64,000 nucleotides of DNA from Symbiodinium natans (GCA_905221605.1 CAJNDS010000364.1:62001-126000); one strand, 5' to 3'; shown: positions 35,241 through 47,252, counted from the stretch's first letter. Numbers and translations: made by a program. Notes: a model not told the origin generated them from the letters alone.

Positions 35241-36092
35241 TCAGGCAAGCAATGCACTGAGCATCGCCGCACTAAGTCCGAGTCCCTGTCCTTCTTGGGA
35301 ACCTGGCAGGATGGGCGCGTGCACGGCTGTGCGATTTGGGGGCCGTCCCCGTGGAGCATTTTGTTGTGATGCATTAGTAGTCTTCAAGACTTGTCGATGG
35401 CCCACCTGCTGTCGTACTTGAGGTGGAGGCGCGTTTGTCTTCGGCTGAGCAGGCCTGAGCAAGAAGAGCTGCGGGGGAAAATTCAGAAATAATCCAATCC
35501 CTAGACCCTAAACCCTAAACCTAAACCCTAAACCCTAAAACACTAAGCGGTCTCACTGAACACCATATGTCCACCCAGTTGCGGTGCCCCCGGCGGTCGC
35601 ATGCCATGTAGTGGCATATGGTTGGGAGGCGGCCATGCAGGCATGCCCGAATCGACCTGAGCTACGAAAACAACATGAAACAACTGGTTTAGGGTTTAGG
35701 GTTTAGGGTTGAAGGGTTTAAGGGTTTAAGGGTTTAAGGGTTTAAGGGTTTAAGGGTTTAAGGGTTTACGGGTTTAAGGGTTTAAGGGTTTAGGGCTGCA
35801 GACTCACAAGAGGCCATGCACCTTGGCCATCACCGGGCGCATCTGGAGCTGTTTCGCCATTGGGTCCTGCATGTGAACGGCTCAACCCGTTTCAGCCATC
35901 CATGGTCCAGTGCAAAGACACAGGTGAAGCAAAATGTGATAACAATTTGCGTAGCTCACCTGCATCTGATAATCCATCATCGCTGGAGGAGGCGGCGGTG
36001 GTGGCGGCGGTGGTATCTTGGCGGCGAAGGCACTGTACATGGCCTTGACAGATGCAGTCTGCACCACTGACGCAGTCTGCGGCACGGCTTGA
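35241..36092 (-). CDS. Pro/Gln/Met-rich protein, four exons (partial)
   Basis: Exons: 36092-35960, 35866-35822, 35656-35564, 35468-35241. All three introns are GT-AG and phase 0. The product has a run of ten prolines followed by PAMMDYQMQDPMAKQLQMRP, then WPPPNHMPLHGMRPPG, then a basic Gln/Asn-rich part ending LSAAMLSALLA and a TGA. Low-complexity sequence of this kind is common in splicing, polyadenylation and actin-binding proteins; the end faintly recalls poly(A)-binding-protein linkers, not enough to name it. A Lys-rich open frame (35219-35145, PARPENKKIETKIKKEP) may be a further exon, in which case the TGA is intronic. The upstream start was not found. Introns 2 and 3 are largely telomere-like repeat. 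Confidence 0.7.
35469..35563 (-). other. 95 nt intron with a CCCTAAA array
   Basis: GT-AG intron between exons ending QLGGHM and starting LFLLRPAQ; positions 35504-35539 are CCCTAAA repeats (TTTAGGG in gene sense). The adjacent intron has an array in the opposite orientation. Confidence 0.75.
35657..35821 (-). other. Intron filled by a TTTAAGGG/TTTAGGG array
   Basis: 165 nt GT-AG intron; 35688-35795 is tandem repeat, first TTTAGGG, then a homogeneous 8-mer run GGGTTTAA. About two thirds of the intron is array. Confidence 0.75.
35688..35795. repeat. TTTAGGG/TTTAAGGG array in an intron
   Basis: Switches from the 7-mer to a homogenised 8-mer. Confidence 0.95.
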
Positions 36093-36179
36093 CTGCGTAA
36101 GGTTTGCAAGCAAGAAGAAACCACTGGCCACAAAAGGCCAAAGCTTTAGAAAGCAGCAATTGCTGGATGAGGGTTTTGG

Positions 36180-36580
36180 GTGAGGGTGCTAGGGTTCACA
36201 GCAACAGCATTTCCACCACACCATGGGTTTCAACTCTTCGGGTAGGGTATAGGGGTTTAGGTTTAGGGCTTGAAGGGGGCGAGAAGAGCGCGTGCGTTGG
36301 GATGAAGAACTGCTGCAAATTTTATGGGGCTGATGTGTGCCCTGGGTCCAAATATCCTGCCAACTTTATTGGGTGTGCACTGCCAGCTGGCATTTGCTGA
36401 AGCTTCCTTTTAGACATGCCAATAACTTTCAAAGTATTGCCAGACGGCTTCTTATGGCGGGCATGCTCCAAATGGCCGACCATGACCATTTGACTTAAGA
36501 TGCTCAGTGGCTGTGCATGAGGGCAAAGCAGCACAAAAAGCATGTAGGGTTTAGGGTCTAGGGTTTTGGGTTTGATAGGG
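36180..36580. repeat. Short degenerate TTTAGGG blocks
   Basis: 36240-36272 and 36545-36577; too short to be more than remnants. Confidence 0.7.
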
Positions 36581-37083
36581 CCTAGATGCTGTGAAGGTTA
36601 GGCTTTGGAACAAGCTCGAAAGCTTCGTGAGGCGCGAAGAGCAGCTTTGGCCCGATTGTGGAAGGCCATCTAACACTTTTCTCCCACCCCAAGCCGTCCG
36701 AGGCGGCAAAGCCACCCAAACCTATTCCTTTTAGGGTTTAGGCCTAAACTCAATCCATGCTTACTTTCCATAAAACTTCTTCATTCCGTCACGGCGATCG
36801 TTCGAAATGCAGGTTCACAAGGGCCCAGACAAGGCCTCAAGAGTCTGGCAAGTCCCTACTACTCCCCCCCTCTACTACCCCCCCGACCACCTCCCGACAA
36901 CCCCCTACCCCCCCTACCACCCCTCCTACCACCCCCCCTGCCAAGTGTCAGGCGGTTCAGGGGTGCAGGTTTAGGGCATTGACTGTAATACGAACCACCG
37001 GGCCCATCGTGGGTGCTACCGACCTCCGCTTAGGCGCCGCCCCCCAACGTAGGGGGGGGGGGGGGGGGCGGCCTAGGCCTTGA

Positions 37084-37240
37084 GTTTAGGGTTTTAAGGT
37101 TTTAGGGTTTTAGGGCTTTAGGGTTTTAGGGTTTTAGGGCTTTAGGTTTCAGGGTTTAGGGTTTAGGGCTTAGGGTTTAGGGTTTCGGGTTTCGGGTTTA
37201 GGGTTTAGGGTTTAGGGTTTAGGGTTTAGGGTTTAGGGTC
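37084..37240. repeat. TTTAGGG array
   Basis: Begins with TTTTAGGG variants, ends with perfect TTTAGGG. Confidence 0.95.
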
Positions 37241-37629
37241 CGATGACTGGTCCGAAGACATTGACCCGCGAGTGGCGGTCCCTGCACTGTCTTGCTGCGT
37301 CCAAGCCGCCTCCTGCGACATCTCCTCCCGACTCTCAAGCTCGGCAATATGATGATCGAATATCATACTATGGTAGCATATTAACAAAGAATATACTAGA
37401 GTAATACACGAAGATAACTATATAACAGTATGACCCGAAAAATATAGTAGCATGATAAAACAATCAAGTAATCGAATAATAGAACAGTCGAGGAATAGAA
37501 TTTTCGAATAATCGAATCACAGAAGTATAGAAAAATAGCACAATCGAACAATAGGATCATATACTAATGGGAATACAATAAAAACATGTTCATACAAATA
37601 AGAATACAAATATACAACAATGTAATCTA

Positions 37630-37806
37630 GCAAAGTTGCAATGTCCTTCATGGCACGGTTCATCTGAAGAGGTAGAGAATCCTCGGGAGCGCTGGCCGAC
37701 TTTGGCATCTCCTTGAAAAAGCGGGGCAGGGTGGCAGACGAGGGCTCGAAGGGACATTCGAACCAAGGCCACTGGAGTTCTAACAAGCAAGTGGAGGGGA
37801 GAGCGA

Positions 37807-37846
<40 letters not shown>

Positions 37847-38120
37847 AGAGCTGCAAGCAGAGAGATCTGTCCTGTGTCTGTCCCATGCGGGCTGCCAAAA
37901 CCTGCCGCCTGCCAGTTGCCACTGCGCGCGCGCACCAAACATAACAGCTGCTGAACAACGTGAAGAAACTGGCAGCCAAGCTTCTGCATCTTATATGAAG
38001 CCTAGGCTGCTAACGCACAAGGTCGGTTTTCGCACTGCGCACTGCTCTGCGGGATCTTCTGCCTTTCGAGCAGCCATTTCATATGTCGAGAAGTGGCATT
38101 GCTGAATGGCCTCTGCCAGA
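37630..38120 (-). CDS. Unidentified gene, two coding-like exons
   Basis: Exon 38120-38063 (LAEAIQQCHFSTYEMAARK, ends at a GC donor) and exon 37771 to about 37630 (WPWFECPFEPSSATLPRFFK, then EMPKSASAPEDSLPLQMNRA and DIATLLDYI). The region between contains a GA microsatellite (37809-37842). Coding-like sequence continues upstream to about 38400 but in mixed frames. I do not recognise the protein, and whether the two exons join directly is unproven. Confidence 0.45.
37809..37842. repeat. GA microsatellite
   Basis: Perfect dinucleotide, probably intronic in the unidentified 38 kb gene. Confidence 0.95.
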
Positions 38121-38420
38121 CTGTGCTGTGAACCTTGGCAAATGCGGGGAAGAGCGAGGGGACTTGCCTTGTGCAGCTCGCTCCCAACTGGGGCAGAAAC
38201 TGTAGTGAAGCTGCAGCTGGCAATCCATGATGTACCTTCGATGCTCTTGCCATCTCTTGTCCTAGCCCGTGAACCCACCGCCGACTTCTTCAGCCAAGGT
38301 TGCTTCTCGTTCTTTGCGTGAGCTTTTCGGCGGGAGATCGCGTCCCCAAACTGCAAAAATGCTTGTGGCATTCCTTGGGTGCTCTGCGTTCCTCTCACAT
38401 GAGAGCAGGTCGAGGAGCCC

Positions 38421-38690
38421 CAAACCCTAAACCCTAAACCCTAAACCCTAAACCCTGAACCCTGAACCCTAAACCCCCCGCCCCCCCCCCCCAACTCAGC
38501 GCAACCATTTTTGCCGCTCTGAAACGAACTGTGCCATCGGACTTGGGAAAGTGCAACTTGACCTTCAGAGCTCCAACAAATGCTCAAACACAAGTGTTGT
38601 TTGGGAATTTAGGAATTTAGGGAATTTAGGGAATTTAGGGGATTTAGGAAATTTAGGGAATTTAGGGAATTTAGGGATTCAGAGTTTAGG
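38421..38690. repeat. CCCTAAA array and a GGGAATTTA minisatellite
   Basis: CCCTAAA/CCCTGAA at 38421-38478; at 38607-38680 a 9-mer GGGAATTTA run that looks like an altered telomere-like repeat. Confidence 0.88.
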
Positions 38691-39137
38691 TGACACACCA
38701 AGTTGCAACACGTCGCTCACGCAGGTGCAACACTCCCACGAACGTCGAGTTCAGCTAGACGCCAGCCACTTGTAACGTGCAGGCTGGCATTCGCAAGGGG
38801 CAAAAAGGCTCACCAAGGTGTAACGAGACGCCAACATGATACATGGCCGATGAGTGTGTGTACTGCGTACACGCCAACGCTAATGCCAAGAGGAAGTCCG
38901 ACTGCTGAAGTATCGAGGCTGAGCCCAAGGCCAGATCGCACTGCTCGAACTCTTCAAGTAGGGCTTGCGGAGTCACGTTCTGAGGCCAGGAAAGAAGCAC
39001 ATGGAAAACCGTCTATGGCGCAAAGACATGGTCATGGCAGGGCTGGATGGAAATGCTCCGAGTGCTCCGTTGCTCAAACGCTCGGTCCTGGCTAATGCGG
39101 CACTTCATAAAGTAATCCATGCCTCGGTGGTGTCATG

Positions 39138-39607
39138 CTTGGATGTTCATGGTACCTATTGACCAATTATGACTGCACTTGGAACCCACTTGTAAGCCTC
39201 TTAAGTGCTCCAATAATCCGAGCATCAGTTTAATTAATACCCCCATATTTAAAGAAATTTTTTTGGCCGGAAGCCCGCCGGAAGACTACTTTCCATTAGG
39301 GTGGATTTCGTATGGGACAAACCCCCCACATTTAAAGGAATTTTTTTTGGGGGGGTTCAAAAATCTGTCGGCAGGCTTCTTGTTTTGCTTGCGGAGATGC
39401 GGAGCTACAGCACCTCAGGGATCTGCAGCCTATTGTTTTTAATAGAGAATCAATGCAGGGCCATGGTCCAATTATTGCGGAACCCTGCCTTCCTTATTTT
39501 GGGGGGGGGGGGGGGCCCCCACCAATTAAACAGAAGCTCGGATTATGCTTATAAGTACAGTTGCAAGTACAGTTATCATCGGTTCATAAGTACCATGAAC
39601 CTCCAAG
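39138..39607. mobile_element. Family-2 element with a roughly 300 bp insertion
   Basis: Left arm 39138-39228 (CTTGGATGTTCATGGTACC to AATAATCCGAGC) and right arm 39537-39607 (GCTCGGATTATG to ATGAACCTCCAAG) are inverted copies. Between them, two direct repeats (CCCATATTTAAAGAAATTTT near 39242; CCCACATTTAAAGGAATTTT near 39327) and a G/C homopolymer near 39500. Confidence 0.7.
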
Positions 39608-40271
39608 TGAGCTGTCACAATATATACCACAAGCACCCTGGGGAACCCTTCCCGTCGAACGGTCGATGTCTTCGACTCTACTACAGCTTACGACAGTGAA
39701 TTGGGCTACAGATGGGATACAGCGATGGTATGCAGCCAGCAAGATTCTGCTGACTGTCCATCTCGGCCTGATTCGGCCTCCGTGCACATGCTCCCCGCAT
39801 CCAGTTCCCTAGACTTGAAAGGACGATCTTGCAAACTAGCTGGACCATGCAATGCTATTGCCATGAGACTACTCGTGCTCCCAGTTGATGCGCGTCGTGT
39901 CCGGAATGCAGCCACTAGCCTATCAACTTTGTACGAAGAAACACCACAAAGCCCGCTTGTCCCAACACATCCCCGATACCAATTGACTTGGGGACACACC
40001 AGAGACAACGGGGTCCAAACTACTGCCATGCTTCGTATCTCTTGAGGGAGCTTTGGATTTGCCATTTCAGCCCAAGTAGCCCTGCGGTGGGGGCAAGCAC
40101 TTCGCCCATCGGCCACCCGACGTTAGCCTTGAATCTGAACAGACAGGTGAGGCTGTGAAGGACACATTGCTGCTCTGACATGCCCTGCTATCTCCTGCTG
40201 GTCGCTCACATCCCGCGAGAAGATGCAACTTTCTTGCGGGAATGTGCGACGAGGATGTGCCAACATCAGCC

Positions 40272-41595
40272 AAGATGCACGTTCAAGGTGTTGTGCATCT
40301 CGTCCACGAACCGCTTTTTGCCAGCTCTGCTGCACTTCCCTGCGAGAAGTCGGCGCAAGCTGTTTCATGGAGACAAGCACTGCCATCTAGTGCTTTGGTG
40401 CAGACTTGAAGCATCTTGTAGGCATTCTCGGGAGGACCCCTCTGGAGGCCCGTCTTCCGAGGTTCCACATGCGATGTGACAAGTGCCACGGCCTGCCAGG
40501 TTGTGCTTGAGATCAAAGGGATCCTCCAGGTACCACTGCTCCTCGTTCGTCTGGAGCGGCCTTAGGGTTTCGCGTTTAGGGTTTAGGGTTTAGGGTTGAG
40601 GGTTTAGGGTTTAGGTTTGGGGTCTGGGGCTTGGGGTTTAGGGTTCGGAGAATGTGTTGACATGCTTTGCGAGTTCGTGCTGACGACATCTGACGACTGC
40701 GAGGCGGACTTGGCTGACAGCACATCCCACAAGCAAGTGGCAAGGAGTACTTGTCGACGAACTGTCCAGGCTTCTGCCTCAGTAAGAAATACTTTGGCTC
40801 CTTGCGCACTGCCATGGAGCTGCCAACTTCTGAGGCAGCACGACGTCGGAAGTCGGAGGTTCTCATGTGCGGAACATGCGCAACTCTCTGGGGCCGTCAC
40901 AGACGCATGCAAACTGCATGCTGCCGCCAATTGAACTCGCGCGTGTAAAACCGAAAGAAGCCCACCAGAAGTTCACCTGCCAGGCACTGGCAGGCTCTCT
41001 ATTCGGGCTGGTAAACTGAGTTCTCACTGAAAGCCGTGCCTATAGACATCTGGTTCTGTGACTTCGGGAGATTCTCGACCTGATGCTGGTCATGCCGCCT
41101 CTCACGCGTTGAGCAGGCCCGGGTACTGATAGGCGCTAAGAGCGCAGCATCGAAGAAGAACTTGGTTTCCCAGATGTCTTCACCACCCCACTTTCCTGAG
41201 AGAAGTCTTCGGCCAAGACACATGACGAGTTCCCTTGCTGCCTTGTTGCGACATGTGGGCAGCTACTAAAGCAACAGTTCAACCTGCTTCCCCTGTATAA
41301 CCCTATATACACCTTATATAGCCCCTATATACCCAAGTAGCCCCTAAATAAACCCCGACGTAGCAACAGTTCAGCCTCTTGGAATCCTGCGAAGCTGCGG
41401 TCTGACACGGGAACCGACTCGCAGTCCATGGCCTGAAGATTCGGCACCTCGGGAGCTCGTCTTACTAAGGGGTACAAGGAGGGACCCCTCGAAGGGGCCC
41501 TTAATCTTATTCCCCTACATGACACCTATACATATATATGTATGTATGTCTACGTAGACGTATACGTATACGTATACGTATACGTATACGTATAC

Positions 41596-41649
<54 letters not shown>

Positions 41650-44600
41650 AGTTATGTACATATGTACACCTTATACCTCAGTAGCCCCTAAATCGCCCCC
41701 AAATCACCCCTAAGGCCCCTTACAAGGGCTTTCGTCCCATGGCTCAAATCCCCTGTGGCTCCATAATGATTCCGAAGTGCCACGGGAGGCTGCACACTCT
41801 GGAGAAAAAAGACCACCAAGAGCATGTAGGCATAGCCTTGCGTCGTTCGGATCGGACAAGTGGGCAGGGATCCAGGATGGATGCGGTTGGGATTTAGGGC
41901 CCGGCGCCGTGTGCAGAAACGCTCATGCACAAAGCACTTCGGAATTTGCCAGGGGGTTGACGACAAATAACCCTCACGCGCATACCTCAGCAAAGCACCT
42001 TGCCTTCACAAGCAATACCCCACCTGTCGCAAGTAGAAGCACATGAGACACTTGCGCATGCACCGCTGCCACAGTCTGGGGTTCCGCGGGCAAGTGCCGC
42101 CAAAGACATTTGAAGAAATCCCGGCGGTCAAGATCTAGAGCGTGTGTGTGTTGACTGCCCTGTTCCAAAGGGTGTTAAGGGTTCCGACAAAGCAATGGTT
42201 GGGCAGAGGCCTGACGCAACGTGACTTGGTGCGAAATTCAGTGCCTACTGGCTTCCTGCACTCTGCTAGACGAGTGCGCGCTCAGAGATGTGCAATGATG
42301 GCGCTAGAGAGCTTAATCGGTTCAACAAAGCAAGGGGCATGGCAGCTAGCATCTGTCGCCATGCCAACGAAGCTGACAGGTGCTAGTGAGCAAAACGTAC
42401 CTGCCGTGTTGTGCTGCTCATGGGCCAGGAGCTGGCAGCTTGAGGGCCTGTGTCATATGAAGAGTTACCGTTGATGTTTGCTTTTCTTCTGTGATGTGAT
42501 TGTGAAGAATGTGCCATCAAACAATGCACCCTCTCAAGTGTGACTGGGTTGTCTTTCTGACAGAGCGACAACTCTGATCCCAGCCTGTGATCCTTGGGAC
42601 ATGTGGCTGGGCGACCGGTCGAAATTTGAAGGTCGCTGTCTGAAAGCTTGATGATTCAATGATTTATTTGATTGATTCACTTGGTCCAAAGGGTTCAACT
42701 CTGTGCAACAAAACACCAATCTCTACTGGAAGCTCGGTTGACCTGGTGTTTTGCCAGTTCTCTTAAAAGGACAAGGCAAGTGTGATCCATGGTCTTTGAC
42801 TTGATCGATTATGTAGTGCCTCAGTTGAATCAGCATGTCTCGAGAGGGGCTGCATCGAACAGCCCAGAGAGAAAAGAAAAAACACACAAAAAAACACAAA
42901 ATGACAAGAACGAGTTCGGCAGACAAACCTTTCCCTGACCTCTCAGGTTTGGGCAGCTCCTTACCTGAGGAGCCTGGACACATGTGTGCCCAGAAAGGGG
43001 CAGGGTTTTTTCCTCTTGGCGTCGTGATTTGCCTGGGTGGCTTCATGTGTGTTGACTGCCCTGTTCCAAAGGGTGTTAAGGGTTCCGACAAAGCAATGGT
43101 TGGGCAGAGGCCTGACGCAACGTGACTTGGTGCGAAATTCAGTGCCTACTGGCTTCCTGCACTCTGCTAGACGAGTGCGCGCTCAGAGATGTGCAATGAT
43201 GGCGCTAGAGAGCTTAATCGGTTCAACAAAGCAGGGGGCATGGCAGCTAGCATCTGTCGCCATGCCAACGAAGCTGACAGGTGCTAGTGAGCAAAACGTA
43301 CCTGCCGTGTTGTGCTGCTCATGGGCCAGGAGCTGGCAGCTTGAGGGCCTGTGTCATATGAAGAGTTACCGTTGATGTTTGCTTTTCTTCTGTGATGTGA
43401 TTGTGAAGAATGTGCCATCAAACAATGCACCCTCTCAAGTGTGTGTGTGTGTGCAGATGCAAGCTCAGCTCTAAATGCTGCTTTTCCAACATGCTAACAA
43501 GCAGCCTCACAATTTGCCTGCTTAAGTCTGAAGGCTAAGAGTTTAGGGTTCCGAGCGAGATGTAGCCATCTGCTTTGCAAGCGTGCGCATATGCGCGCTT
43601 CACTCTAAGGGCTGAGGGCATGGGCGGGGGGGGCGGGGGGCCACGGGGGGTAGGTAGAGGGATAGGACTGCCTCAAACCCGTAGCCCGAACCCCTTGAGC
43701 CTGAGCCCTAGGAAACACTAAACCCTGAAACCTTGACCCTGCAAAAGATCCTTCAACCCTCGAACAAAGCCTGAAGCCGAGTAGCTGTTGATGCACCCGT
43801 CAGCAACGCCGACAAGCTCATGCTTCTTTGCCCACTCCTTGATCAAGCGCCCGAGCTGGAGCACTCGGTGGTCGTACTTGCAATACCTTGGGGCACTTCG
43901 CGGGAACTCGTGGCCTGAATGATCCATCTCCGGTGGGACTTACGGAGGCCGGCAGTCTGGGGTGGATTCAGGAATGTCTTGGGCTGCTGCTTCAGTGGCG
44001 TCATGTTGGCGTGACGCTGCCTAATTTTGATGCCCAAGTCACGTGTTGAGCAGCAGGGAATTCCTCACCCCGAGCTCGTTGTTGATGCAAAAATCCACCT
44101 GCGGTCCCGTCAGCAGCGGCTCTGCAAGTACCGCACCCTCTCCCTTGCAACGAAATCCTGCAACTCCTCTGCCTCCATGTTGTCCTTCCGGTCAGTCAGC
44201 TTCAGAATGGGCACAGTTGCCTGATCCATGTCCCACGTGAAAGCTGGATGAAGGTTGCGACTTAATCTTAGAAATACTAATAAGAAGAATAGTAATAGCA
44301 ATAGTAAATCATCACAATCATATTCAGAATCACAATCAGAATCATAATCATAACAATAAGAAGAAGAAGAAGAAGACTAATAGGGACTCACTTGCAGAGA
44401 TTGCGAACAAGACTTGTTCAGCCGACCATGCTAGATGGTGGTTGATGGGACTACGTGCCAAGGATATGCACCCAGATGCGCACGCGAAAACACACACCGG
44501 CTCCAGTGCGCTCCAGATGTCATCCCTGGAACGCAAAAGCGGCCACCGTGCCTGAAAAATCTTTGTAATGTTATCAAATCCCAAACTGTCGAGGCGGTCC

Positions 44601-44774
44601 GCGAATTTCCTGAGATAGCGCTCATCGGTGCTCTTCGGCGAACGCAGGTGCTCAGCGGACGTCTTGCGTGCGAGCCGCTGCAGTATCGTGATGGCGCTCT
44701 CCTCAATGGCTCCCACGAACACAACATCCAAATCCGAGGTCCCGGTCTTGAAGCCGTTCGAAAAGGAACCGAAC
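40272..44774 (-). CDS. TUTase / non-canonical poly(A) polymerase (Cid1-type nucleotidyltransferase)
   Basis: Adds nucleotides to RNA 3' ends. Exons: 44774-44552, 44220-44176, 44098-44043, 43886-43786, 41836-41784, 41447-41387, 41195-41152, 41079-41028, 40976-40922, 40819 to about 40750, 40550-40497, 40441-40388, 40313-40272. Family signatures appear in order: [19 protein letters not shown] (Gly-Ser plus two catalytic Asp), [27 protein letters not shown] (third Asp), [31 protein letters not shown] then [32 protein letters not shown], and the PAP-associated motif [13 protein letters not shown]. Donors are four GC, four GA, three GT; the join 40819/40550 is unresolved. N-terminal exons upstream of 44774 and the true stop were not found. 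Uridylation versus adenylation cannot be told, nor compartment. Confidence 0.9.
40562..40645. repeat. TTTAGGG array in the TUTase gene
   Basis: Lies just upstream (gene sense) of the acceptor of the exon with the [10 protein letters not shown] motif. Confidence 0.92.
41531..41650. repeat. TATACG/TATATG hexamer tract in a TUTase intron
   Basis: GTATAC repeats switch to GTATAT; both are self-complementary. Confidence 0.93.
42145..42542. repeat. 398 bp direct repeat, copy 1
   Basis: Identical to copy 2 (43046-43443) except one base (A at 42333, G at 43234). Both begin TGTGTGTTGACTGCCC and end CTCTCAAGTGTG. The copies are 901 bp apart, both inside the large TUTase intron. Confidence 0.95.
43046..43443. 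repeat. 398 bp direct repeat, copy 2
   Basis: See copy 1. A longer GT run follows this copy. A plus frame of about 110 codons is open in both, but the same strand has no other genes. Confidence 0.95.
44270..44372. repeat. AATA/AATC and AAG microsatellites
   Basis: In the 331 nt first TUTase intron. Confidence 0.88.
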
Positions 44775-44819
44775 CTGGCCAGGACTCAGACCGCCGCTCA
44801 CCCCCAGTGAGCAAGGCGA

Positions 44820-46525
44820 ACTACTCCAGTTATAGGGAACCTTGGGTTACATACCCCCCCTTGATAATCCAGGTAAGGAGCATGTGAACTGATCCGGTGA
44901 GTCCAAGCTGTCCTGAAGCCAAACATATCACCGCAGGCGCACACACAGAGACCAGCACATCATGGAAGGAGGTGACTGGCTCGGCCTGTAACAACATTAA
45001 TATTATTATCATTATTCTTATTCTCATTTTATGTTTATGTTCATTGTTTTGTTCTTCTTCTTATTTTTCTTCTTCTTATCATTGTTGTTATTATGATTGT
45101 TTACTATCATTACGATTATGATAATTTTTACTTTTATCATTTTGTGTGGCTTGAGCTTGCTTTTTGTTGTAGGTGAGGGGGCGGGGCAAGCATAACGATC
45201 GGAACTGAGTATTACATCAAACAATGCCACCCCCCCCCCCTTGTTTCAGTGTTAGTCCAGCCCTTGTGTGTTGATACACGCTTTGCTTGACCTGTTAAAC
45301 ATGAGTTGGTTTAGCTGGGGGTGCGGGGCTGGGGGGGGGGTGGAGGGTGCGCCTCGGTAAACATAATGATCGGAGGACACTGCTTACAGCAAGCCGCTCC
45401 CCCGCCCCCAATGTGCAATAGATGTGCAATAGATGTGCAATAGATGTGGCCCAGGCTTCGCATGCTGAGCAGGGTACCACAATTGAAACGAAAACCCCCC
45501 CCCCACATTCGGGCACCATCCCCCCACCACATCGCACCCTGCAAGCCAGCCCGCACTTGGCCAAGACAAAGCTTCCTCTTCGGCCCTGCTAGAGACTTCA
45601 GTTGTTGCTTCCTGGGCACTGCAGGCGATTGGTGGCGTTTCTCGTTGTGTCTCCTTTAATGTGGACTGACTGTTCTCGGAGTTCATTTGCCTTTGTTTCA
45701 GTTTGTCTCCTTCAGGTGTGCCCTGGTATCCTTCGTCTCCTCCCTTCGTGTGCGGTCGGTCCGGTTGAGTCCTCCTAAACAATCAAACGCTCACAGCTGC
45801 ACCCGTAAGCCCTAACCCGAAACCCTAAACGCTTGGTGACTCCACTGCCGGCAAGGCCGTTGCATCCGAGAATAGATCGCCCTGAAAGCTGACGGTCTAC
45901 ATTCTGTGAACAAAAGGGCCAGGAGGTCAAGGATGCGGGGAGGAGGGCCGACCTAAAGAACCCACCAACACGAACCAAGACCCAAATGAAGGTGCAGTCA
46001 CAAAACCAAGGAAAGACTCAGCAAGACCTGTGCAGCTCACCTCAATTGCACTTGCATCATTTCACACTATGACCAGCCGCTCCTTCTCTGTAAACACAAA
46101 CACGCCCCACAGCCTCTAATAGCCAAGATTCGAGCAAGTCCATTTAAGGTCAGGTTTATCCTCTTCGCAGCTTTCTCCCGCTGGCCAGTTCGAGCACCAG
46201 CCCGCAAGCTGTCACGAAGCTCCTCTGACAATGGGAGGAGGTTTAGGGTTTAGGGTTTCGGGTTTAGGGAATGGAGGCATCTTCATTTCATGAAGTCCTC
46301 CCTGGAATCTACCCAGCTACCATTGCCGAAAGCTTCGTTGCCTGGCCTTGGTGGCGCTAGATCCAGGTTGCCGTGAACGCCGGCTTCAGCTTTACCCGTC
46401 CAACATGCACTTATCGTCACAAAAGGAGAGCAGACCACAACCCGGCAAGAGCTCGGGTCCTCATTGAGGGGGCCCATGACCTGCCCGAAGCCACTCGCAA
46501 GGAAACACTCTCTGCACCACTGGCC
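44820..46525. other. No gene called
   Basis: TTATTA microsatellite (44995-45130), a poly-C run at 45229-45240 and a TGTGCAATAGA trimer (45411-45445). N-terminal TUTase exons should lie here but none was recognised. Confidence 0.4.
45805..46272. repeat. Short telomere-like remnants
   Basis: CCCTAAC/CCCGAAA/CCCTAAA at 45808-45831; TTTAGGG/TTTCGGG at 46242-46268. Confidence 0.75.
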
Positions 46526-46633
46526 ATATGGGGGTTTACGAAAAGGGGCCCCTAATATAGACCCCCAAATAGTAGGATCCCCTTAAAAATAAGGACCCCA
46601 ATAAGCTACCCCTGATTTCGCAAACCCCCATAT
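46526..46633. mobile_element. Family-1 MITE-like element, full length (reference copy)
   Basis: 108 bp. Terminal inverted repeats: ATATGGGGGTTTACGAAA at the left and TTTCGCAAACCCCCATAT at the right, one mismatch in 18. The interior has CCCCTAATATAGACCCCC, AGTAGGATCCCCTT and AAGGACCCCAATAAG. No coding capacity; no clear target-site duplication. Confidence 0.85.
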
Positions 46634-47252
46634 CGAGCATTTGTCCCCAGAACCTGCTCTGGAAGGAGGACTGACATCTCCCGACACCTGAGACGTTGGC
46701 AGCTCGGATATTCACCCCCGCTTTTGCTTCATGATTCGCTGTGTCGGTGAAGTGGTGCTCGTCTTAACCTTCTGCTGCAAAGGCACCAGGCGCTTGTCGT
46801 GGGTTTTCACGAAAAATAGTCAGTTCCTTGGAAAGTACCCGTGCGAACAGTCATTCCACACATCAACACAGCATGTGAGCTCATGTCCGAGGCATGCACA
46901 GAAATAAAGAAAACCGGGGATGGCCTCACAGAAGCAGTTTCTCCCACATTTTCGTTGCACGCAGTGGCTGAACGCTCTCCTCTCTAGCATAGATGCTAGA
47001 GGGGCTTTTGGTAAGGATCCAGCCAGCTTCAAGCTGTACCCGAGGTGCCAGAGCAGCGAACCTCCGGATATCCTTAGCTTGAGACTGGATCGCTTGCAAC
47101 TGAAGCAGCTGAAGCAGCTGAAGCTCAAGGAACTCCTGGATTGCCAAAGCATTCCACACATTACCGGAGCACCTTAGCAAAAAGCCTGCAGCTCACTTGC
47201 ACAGTATGAAGGAAAGCGTGAAAAAACCAACAAAAAGGAGCTCTGGAAGCAA

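Larger units (their letters stand above)
41837..43785 (-). other. Large TUTase intron (1949 nt, GC-AG)
   Basis: Donor A/GC after CIN at 43786, acceptor AAG at 41838-41837; joining restores NSYAYMLL exactly. It is the longest intron seen here and holds both copies of the 398 bp duplication plus a GT microsatellite edge at 43440-43453. Confidence 0.8.

Noticed and set aside
42142-43375. Paired plus-strand frames of 110 and 112 codons in the 398 bp repeats, with a synonymous difference
   Set aside because: One difference cannot show selection, no motif is visible, and the repeat lies antisense in a TUTase intron.
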